Positions 56,943-64,000 of a DNA stretch of 64,000 nucleotides are shown one piece after another. The notes beneath the pieces were generated by a model. It had not been told where the DNA came from and ran no database searches. It worked only from the letters and a program-made list of their open reading frames with translations. Location: the NCBI GenBank assembly GCA_003693705.1, contig RBZT01000278.1, positions 1 through 64,000 on the forward strand, in the 5' to 3' direction. How positions within the stretch are numbered: position 1 is the first letter of the stretch; each line of letters begins with the position of its first letter. The stretch is from Polymyxa betae (lineage: Eukaryota > Endomyxa > Phytomyxea > Plasmodiophorida > Plasmodiophoridae). The position numbers were made by a program, and so were the translations under genes.

Positions 56943-59145
56943 ATGGTATCTAAGTCCCCGCTTGTCAATGAATTGCCTGCCTGGGCGGCATTGCAAACCC
57001 ATGCTACAGAAATCAGTCATTCGCACCTGAAAGAACTGCTAAAGAATCAAGATCGTAATGAATACCTTTCTGTAGAAGCAGAAGGCATCACGCTCGATTA
57101 CTCAAGGCAGCGTGTGACCCAGAAAACCGTGCTATTACTTCATGGTATTATATGATCAGTTCAAGCAAACCTCTCACGATATTATAACAGATTTGGCAAC
57201 ACAACGAGATCTAGCAGCTCAGATTAAAGCAATGGCCAGCGGTGCTCCTATTAATACAACTGAGAAGAGATCTGGTATATTCGTCAGAGCAGTTTCATGA
57301 AAACAAAGTATGACATCCTGTGCTAGTCTTACATATCGCATTAAGAGCGGCAAGCCATGATTTTTATGCTTCTGAAGGAACAAACGTTGTTCCTGAGGTG
57401 ATTGCAGTTAGAAACCAAATACAAGAATTTTCCAACAAGGTACTCGGTATCTTTCGACATTATTTCCATTTGAATCAAGGTGCTTGCAGTTCCGATCAGG
57501 GAGAGAGATTCTTGGACATACAGGCGCTCCTTTTAAGGATGTCGTATCTATTGGTATTGGGGGATCATATCTTGGCTCTGAATTCGTTTTCGAAGCTCTC
57601 AAAAATGAATCGGTTGCTTATCAAGCTGCGAAAGGCCGGCGCTTAAGATGTAGAACTTGTTTGCATTTTGATATCGTTGTAGTCATCAATTGTTTTAGTC
57701 TTGGCGAATGTCGACCCGGTTGGATTCAGTCGCGCTGTTGAGGGGCTATCACCCGAATCCACTCTCTTCATCATTATTTCCAAAACATTTACTACTGTCG
57801 AAACGATGCTAAATGCGAGGACTGCAAGGCAATGGATATCTGATGTTTGTGCTGCATATGCGATTTGATTACAAATTGAACGTTATTAGGCTCTTGGCGC
57901 AGCGGCTGTTTCTAAGCATATGATCGCCGCTAGCACTAATATTAAAGGTAAGAACGTACTGAGAACGTCTAAATACGACAAGTTGAGAGTCTCTACAGCT
58001 GTGCAAGAATTTGGTATCGACCCGAAAAACACATTTGCATTTTGGGATTGGGTTGGCGGCCGATATTCAGTCACGAGCGCTGTTGGCTTGCTGCCGCTTT
58101 CGTTGCAGTATGGTTACGATATTGTCCAATCTTTCCTTAATGGTGCACGAAACATCGATCAGCACTTCCTGCACGCACCACCTCAGAAGAATATTCCCAT
58201 TATTTTAGGTTCTGCACTTTCGTGGCTCGTGACTCGTTAACTCATTACTTGCAGGTTTAATGGGCATCTGGAACTCAAGTTTCTTGAAGTACCCGACAAG
58301 AGCTCTGCTTCCATACAGGTATCTCGCTTAACATACATTCTTGCAATTGATTCTGCCCATATAGTGAAGCATTGTGTCGTTTTGCAGCTCATATTCAGCA
58401 AGTCGATATGGAATCGAATGGAAAGCGAGTCACTGCCGACGGCCGGGTTTTGAATTTCCAAACTGGTGAAGTCGATTTTGGGGAACCGGTTCGTGTTCAT
58501 GCGTTTGCAACATTTGTATATTGATCTGTTGCTAGGGAACTAATGGACAACATTCCTTTTATCAGCTTTTGCATCAAGGGCAAGTGATTCCTGCAGATTT
58601 CATTGGCTTTATTAAATCACAAACCCCTATCGACATGCCAGGTGAAGCTGTTTCCAACCACGATGAGTTGATGGCTGCTTTCTTCAGTCAGCCGGATGCT
58701 TTAGCGATTGGCAAGCAGGACGATCAGTTAATTGTAAGATTTATGTTGGTCTGCAACACATGCTTAATGCCATATCGATTTTAGGAAGAAGGGGTTCCAG
58801 TTGAGCTAATGCCTCATAAATGTTTTCCAGGAAATCGCCCATCTTCTAGGTATTTTTGGATTCAACTTCAACACATCTGATCTAATTCAGTGTAGTATAT
58901 TAATGCCAGAACTATCGGCCTACACGATCGGTCAACTTCTTGCAATCTACGAACATCGAACAATGGTCCAAGGAGCAATCTGGGGCATCAACAGCTTCGA
59001 TCAATGGGGAGTTGAACTAGGCAAACAGCTCGGCAACAAAGTTCGCCAGCAACTTAACGCCAGCCGACAGAAGGGCTCGCCCATCAGCGATTCATTCAAT
59101 TCGTCAACGCGATCGCTGATGGCACGTTATCTTTCCGGCAAATGA
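56943..59145 (+). CDS. GPI: Glucose-6-phosphate isomerase, plant-cytosolic/bacterial-like type
   Basis: GPI interconverts glucose-6-phosphate and fructose-6-phosphate in the cytosol. About eight exons are spread over 2.2 kb. Recognisable parts are [64 protein letters not shown] followed by [34 protein letters not shown]-adjacent sequence, [20 protein letters not shown], then [33 protein letters not shown], and [17 protein letters not shown] with the catalytic Lys region. The features [16 protein letters not shown] and [18 protein letters not shown] are typical of plant cytosolic and related bacterial PGIs, not of the PGI of animals and Dikarya. It ends in ARYLSGK at 59145. Confidence 0.92.
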
Positions 59146-59238
59146 TTGCTCGCCACAATTTCGAATTGATCGATTTCATCAGTAAATTTTTCAAAAACTT
59201 TTCTACGCACTTACTGTGGGAGATGGGATGTTTTTTTC

Positions 59239-60444
59239 ATGATGGAATGTTGGAAGGATCATCCTACACAGTTGTGTATTGTCTGTTCACAGCAATCTCC
59301 AGATTATAAATGTCCACGCTGTCTATCACCATACTGCTCGCTGAAATGCTATAAAAATCACGGGCTCCAATGTACAGAATCATTCTACAAAGAGCAATGT
59401 CTATCGGTTTCAGGCCCGAAGCCGACCCTGGCACTTCATCAGACTTTACAACGAAATGTGGAAGAGATCACAGAAGATCAGGAAGCTGAAGACTGGGAGC
59501 GGAATCTGGAGCAACTGGAAAAACTTGCCCTTTCCGGAGAGCTTACCGAACACCATTTATCTGCAGAGCTTCGCGAAGAATTTCAACGATGTAATTCAAA
59601 TCATAATAATGCAATCTGAGATTTAAGCCATATCCAGATCTGGTACAAGCTGGTAGAGGACATGCTGAAGTTGAACTCTGGAGACCATGGTGGATTTCTG
59701 ATCTAGATATGGATCCTTTAGTGATTATTGAGGACTTTGAAATGTGGAAGAAGCTTCCAATCAATAAGGGTGACATCACAGTTTTTTGCCATTTGTATTC
59801 GCTTATTCTTCTCTTTAGCGATACTTGAAAAGGCTTCCGATCGTTGCGATGTTAGGTTTCCCTCTATTACATTGCTGTCTTCAAAGGCTGTTTCTGCTGA
59901 ACTTTATGACCATGTGATTGATGGGATTCTGGCGACAGCTTTCGCTTTAAGGAGGTCTGATGGCGACCTGCTTACTGATCCTGCTGAATCTTTCAATGAA
60001 TTCATCTCTGTGTCGTCTGTTCTAATCTCATCAGATACTAGAATGGTAAACGCAGATGAGATTATATCTGTGTTCTTGGAGAAAGCCATTGTGAAAAGTG
60101 CCTTTAGTTTCTGCATGGTTATTCTATATGACGTGATCTGCGTCTTGAACCAGGAAATGATAGCAAATATTTACCAAGAATTAATATTGCTTCTGGAGGC
60201 ATGCATGAAGTTTGTTAAATCAAAACAGAAGCGCAATGAACTCGAACGTATTCAAAGAAAAACCACCTTCTTTGCATCAATCAATCAGAATATGATCGAA
60301 GCCGATCGTATGCGATTATGGAAAGCCTTAACTGAAAAATGGAAAACGTTATGTTCTGATCAAGAGGAAACCGAAATTATACGAGTTCGAAAAGAGCAAC
60401 TAAATTGTGACAGGAATAGTGTCCTGTATTTAAATCCTACATAA
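59239..60444 (+). CDS. ZNHIT2: ZNHIT2-like HIT zinc-finger protein
   Basis: The N-terminus holds an HIT zinc finger with CIVCSQQSPDYKCPRCLSPY followed by CSLKCYKNHGLQC, eight zinc ligands in the usual spacing. Then comes an acidic helical linker, and in the next exon VELWRPWWISDLD, a hallmark of ZNHIT2. The last exon (59808-60444) is helical and ends SVLYLNPT. ZNHIT2 joins the R2TP/prefoldin-like network in assembly of U5 snRNP and RNA polymerases. The intron at 59767-59807 restores frame exactly. The one before it (59591-59627) has GT and AG but leaves the frame one base off, so a sequencing error or an unusual splice site is likely there. Confidence 0.75.
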
Positions 60445-60554
60445 GCAGTTCGAGCTGGTTTCGAACACTTGATAAGAAGTGGCTAATAACCACTTTTGGA
60501 CTGCCAAGCCTATAACCAAATTCAATATACTTTCTCAGGTTTCACTCCTAAGTG

Positions 60555-60809
60555 TTATACCGAGTAATTAGGCTCATAAATAAATTGAGAACTATCAAAG
60601 AACATGTAATCGATCATAAACAGGATACCTAAAAAGATAGCGATCGTGGCCCAAGCAATCCAGAACACGGTTCCCCTAGGGCCGATTATTACAAGAATGT
60701 CCAAAGAGTACTAGCCATACGAGACTCTAGCTGAAAGCGCTATGACAAAGACCAGGATGAAGGCCAATAACAGCAGGCGTCGTCGAAGGTTGAAAGGTGA
60801 ATATGACAT
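60555..60809 (-). CDS. Tiny two-helix membrane protein
   Basis: Splicing GTC TC to GGA ACC across a GT-AG intron of about 48 nt (60672-60719) gives about 69 residues. A basic N-terminus (MSYSPFNLRRR) precedes a first helix LLLLAFILVFVIALSARV. A second helix TVFWIAWATIAIFLGILFMI is followed by a short tail FDSSQFIYEPNYS. Both ends are probably on the same side of the membrane. I do not recognise the family; ER- or mitochondria-associated microproteins are candidates. It is supported by the clean exon join and strong hydrophobicity pattern only. Confidence 0.45.
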
Positions 60810-61217
60810 GATGACGACGAAGATATCACACTGATGGAGTCCACTTTATAGTATCTCACTATCTGCTCCTTTTCCCGTCGAATGCATTTTTAACATTTTC
60901 ACATAAAGACTTGTTTATAAAACTTCTTACAAAATAGCTTGTATCAATATGAAGAAATTTTGTGCTGATGCGTCTGAAGTCTGAACAGGAATATCGAAAT
61001 GCTATATCCTGTATTGTAGGCGAAACAATATAACACCAAACATTTCCTGACAAATCATATAAGACCAGGTTTGCTTTCATTTAATTGCACTATGTCAATA
61101 GAGATGCTGGCTGATTTTCTTTTCTAAACTTGTTGCTGAACTTCATAGTCGGGTTTTTGAACAATTTGTATCATTGATCGATCCGTCACATCGACCGCCA
61201 CCACGATTGCCTCCACG
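60810..61217. other. Intergenic region with an unassigned 73-codon minus-strand ORF
   Basis: Between the small membrane protein and VTA1. A minus-strand frame at 60859-61080 (KANLVLYDLSGNVWCYIVS, then IQDIAFRYSCSDFRR) is open but matches nothing that I know. It may be leader sequence of the small membrane protein gene. Promoters of both neighbours should lie here. Confidence 0.3.
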
Positions 61218-62423
61218 ATGGACCTGCCTGATTCACTCAGGTTTATTAAGCGGTTCCTGATCCAGGCTAATCAGGTCGAGCGTTCCAAGCATCCTTTAAT
61301 CGCCTACTATCGTATAGTCTTGTGGGCCGCTCGGATCTGTCTTCGCTGAAATGATGTTCTAGTTCGTCTGTATGCTGTGACATTGGCTTTGAAACTTCCA
61401 AAAGAACAGCGAGATCCTAGCATAATGCTTCATATTGGCCATCTGGTTAGATCCACGACATGGCGTTTATACTTGAATCGGGAACTGATTCTTGCAGATG
61501 GATGAATTGGAGAAGTTAAAAGGTAAACTAGACGAGCTCGACAAAGAGAAAGATCGTATAAGCGTTGAAGAATTTGCTGCCCAACTGTTCGATTTTGCCG
61601 ATAAGTGAGATTATTTCTTGTGAAGGATTCGTTCCTGATCTTGATCACACTCTTAGGACAGATCGGGCTGGGAAGGCCACAAAAAACACAGCATTGGGGT
61701 TTTCAGCATCATCGGTTGTGTTTGAATGCCTCGAATATTTCGGCCCGTTAGAGCCTGAAGTTTTCGAAAGAATTCGTTATGCAAAGTGGAAGGCCGCCGA
61801 TATCTCCAAAGCCCTTAAGGTTGTTGCAATTTGAATCAAATAACAGCTAACAGTCATTTAGAATGGCCAAACGCCCACACCTGGACCTTATAACCAGCTG
61901 GAATCTGCTGAAGACATTAAAGAGATTGGAATAGAACTTCCGCCTGCGTTAGTTTCCTTTTTCTGTAATTTTCTCCCGATTGAGCGCGCTTTATAGATAT
62001 AATGCATGTCAGGAAAACGTTTCCGAGAGCTCGATACCAATTGCAAGTTCATCTGCGGCAGTGAGATCTGAGCCCTCATATAAACCTCCCGATGTTCCAT
62101 CCTTCCGATCTACTGTATCAGCAGTTCCATCAGCACCAGCGAGTTCATCTGCTGCAACACGTCGGCTGTCGCTTGGTTTGTGAGAGGTTACAATGGGAAT
62201 GATATCTCATGCACCAACAGATGATGAAAAAAAATATTATGCAATGATAATGGATGCAGAGAAGAAAACGTCGCATGCTTTGGCAAGCTTGCGTTTTAAA
62301 GGTGAGAAGTTATATTACTTGTTGATGAAATTAGTGTGAATTGTTTTAGATTGGAATGGGGCTGAAGCTTTGCTGTCATCAGCGCTGGATCGAGTTCGGT
62401 CTATAAAAGCTTTGGAACTATGA
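61218..62423 (+). CDS. VTA1: ESCRT regulator VTA1 (LIP5)
   Basis: VTA1 activates the AAA-ATPase Vps4 during ESCRT-III disassembly at multivesicular bodies. Exon 1 gives MDLPDSLRFIKRFLIQAN, then EVERSK-like QVERSKHPLIAYY. The next exons give LRLYAVTLALKLPKEQRDPS and MDELEKLKGKLDELDKEK, then TDRAGKATKNTALGFSASSV. They continue FECLEYFGPLEPEVFERIRY and KWKAADISKALK; this forms the tandem MIT-like N-terminal domain. A Ser/Pro-rich linker (VPSAPASSSAATRR) is followed by the C-terminal Vps4-binding helix pair, AMIMDAEKKTSHALASLRFK and WNGAEALLSSALDRVRSIKA. Introns are all short GT-AG. Start and stop follow from the family ends. Confidence 0.9.
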
Positions 62424-62520
62424 CCTACAAACGTCCTGCATTAACCTGTTTAATCAATAATTTGTACAATAAGGTAGACAGAGCATAATCATTGCAATAA
62501 TAAAGATATTGAACATGGCG

Positions 62521-64000
62521 TCAGTGCTTGACACCACCATCTGATCCATCGTAGATATAATCGGTAACCCGGCTCCCATATTTCTGACGCAGTTCGGGTC
62601 GTTGATTGTAATCCAGTGGCGTAATCTGCTTGCGACAGTTCTTAGCATCACATTGGCAAGCGAACGAGTGCATCAGCGGCCCGGAACAGAACGTGGCGTA
62701 GTCCATGGTGAGCTCCTCGCCGGCCTTGATCGCCTTCCGCGCGTATACATTCAACGAGTGATTCTCGCCAAACCAAAGACTGGAGTGCAACAGCGCATCC
62801 GTGTAAACGAAACCGAAATATTAGACTGAAACAATATCACCGGACTTTGGTGAGCACGAATGGTTGATGGGTCTCCATGCTCGGAAATCGGGGCTCCACG
62901 TCACAAACACCTGAAAATCATGGCTTAATGACATTTATCTTCGTGGATTTCGTTAAGCTTACTTCTCTGGACAGCGGCCATGCGTACTGAGCGAACGCTT
63001 TTTTGTCCGGTGTATTCCAATGATTTGCGACGTGGGATTTGGTCACCAACGTGAAGCCAGAAGATTCATCCCTGAACACCACTTCGCCCTCCGGGATATC
63101 CCTGGTGGCGCAAACGTGGTACCCTTTATTGGGATGGAAAACCACCGAGCAAGGCGATACCTGTGTAACTGCTTTCAATACGGAAGTCCTTAAGAAAAGC
63201 ATGCTGTTTACCTGATGAAGCATGCGCCTGTTGCGATTGATAGCCGCTTGGATGAAATGCCGTGCTACACCAGCAGGTTTCATCTCATCCAGATCCATAA
63301 TGAGATCAGCAGTGCCATCTCGGCGAGGGTAAAACAAACCACAGTTAGGGTTGATCTCAAGCAAATAAACTTCCCCGGTTTTCGAGCAAACGCGAAGATC
63401 GGATCTTCCATAACTACCAGAGTTTTAGGAAACCAAACTAATCGATATTGTACATACCCGATTCCAGCAAGTAAATGCTCGAAAGCAGCAAGGCCAATCT
63501 GTTTAAGTTTTGACGAAAGGGCAACATCTTCGACCTGTTTCGCTTGGAAGATATCGCCTTTCCATTTCAAATCAAAATGTTTGAATGTTTCACCCTCAGG
63601 GAAAAGTATCTAAAAAGTAATCAGATACCATGCATGACCATGATAACCTGGAACCTGAATGGGTTCCAAAACTCGGTTAGGTTTGCCGTCAAGATCTTCG
63701 AAGGCAAGAACATTAACTTCGATTCCGTCAATGAATTCCTCGACGAGAACCTCCCCGAAAGCATCAATAAACCTGTCCAGAAATTAAGCACTAAGAGAGA
63801 GCGCAGCGATATACTCACCTTTTGGTCTCTTTTTCGAGGACCTCCCAGTTTTGGCATCTGGATTCTTTCGACATTCCAATACTACCATATCCACTAACAT
63901 GCTTGACAATGACGGGAAACCGCAGGTGACTGCAGACTTTTGACAAATCATCATGAGCAGTCACCCGAGCAAATGGAGGTACCTAAGCATAGGAGTTTTA
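62521..64000 (-). CDS. ATP-grasp (D-Ala-D-Ala-ligase-like) and SET-domain fusion protein, 5' end beyond the window
   Basis: Reading leftward from the edge: FPVIVKHVSGYGSIGMSKES is an ATP-grasp lid loop. VLVEEFIDGIEVNVLAFED and GKPNRVLEPIQ follow, then FPEGETFKHFDLKWKGD. Next is LAAFEHLLAGIG, spliced to YGRSDLRVCSKTGEVYLLEI and NPNCGLFYPRRDG, where the E and N are metal-binding positions. This is the D-alanine-D-alanine-ligase branch. A linker with AGVARHFIQAAINRNRR leads to a SET domain. It reads HPNKGYHVCATRDIPEGEVV, FRAWRPINHSCSPKS, LNVYARKAIKAGEELTMDYA, and a post-SET-like CQCDAKNCRK. Catalytic Tyr (TMDYA) and NHSC are present, so both halves look intact. At least five introns are visible. 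The N-terminus is cut by the window edge. Confidence 0.82.

Noticed and set aside
1-64000. CRISPR arrays, bacterial operons, rRNA genes and prophage
   Set aside because: None seen. The window is intron-containing eukaryotic DNA, and the only regular repeats are the protein-coding array at 53.1-53.7 kb and short telomere-like tracts.

Overview
This 64 kb window is nuclear DNA from a flagellated, intron-rich eukaryote with a compact genome. Most introns I could place are GT-AG and about 45-60 nt long, the standard stop codons are used, and genes lie on both strands with little space between them. Flagellum and basal-body genes (CFAP43, an SFI1-type centrin-binding protein, ARMC9, LRRC34) sit beside genes common to fungi and animals: ALG8, PEX16, ISA2, VTA1, NELF-B, MIS12 and eS26. 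(TTAGGG)-type repeats also occur. My best guess is a zoosporic early-diverging fungus (chytrid-like) or a close relative. That is inference; the plant-cytosolic-like glucose-6-phosphate isomerase and the NELF-B gene do not fit a typical (Dikarya) fungus.

Layout. 0-1.3 kb: decayed PIF/Harbinger (HARBI1-like) transposase. 1.5-5.9 kb: NDUFA9 (-), an RRM/RanBP2-zinc-finger RNA-binding protein (+), a peroxisomal SLC25A17-like carrier (-). 5.9-12.6 kb: one giant type II membrane protein ending in an L-type lectin domain (-). 13.4-21.4 kb: ALG8 (+), CFAP43 (-), ribosomal protein eS26 (-). 22.7-29.5 kb: WDR89 (+), a PPR-like organellar protein (-), MIS12 (-), HDDC2 (-), PSMD9/Nas2 (-). 29.8-42.5 kb: NELF-B (+), a very long SFI1-like protein (-), ISA2 (+). 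42.6-50.8 kb: a glycine-rich collagen-like protein (-), ARMC9 (-), LRRC34 (-). 51-56.3 kb: PEX16 (+), a MITE-like inverted-repeat element, a tandem-repeat nuclear-looking protein (-), RPP14 (+), a small HeH/SAP-motif protein (-). 56.9-64 kb: PGI (+), ZNHIT2 (+), a tiny two-TM protein (-), VTA1 (+), and a gene running off the right edge (-) that joins an ATP-grasp D-Ala-D-Ala-ligase-like domain to a SET domain.

These are mostly unrelated housekeeping genes rather than one pathway. Two themes recur: cilium/centriole (CFAP43, SFI1, ARMC9, LRRC34) and peroxisome (SLC25A17-like carrier, PEX16). The proteins most likely to be under-described are the Tag1-like/L-lectin giant, the ATP-grasp-SET fusion, the glycine-rich collagen-like protein, the SFI1 protein with about 60 repeats, and the RRxS-rich tandem-repeat protein. 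Exon boundaries were placed by eye, so start sites and small exons are approximate.
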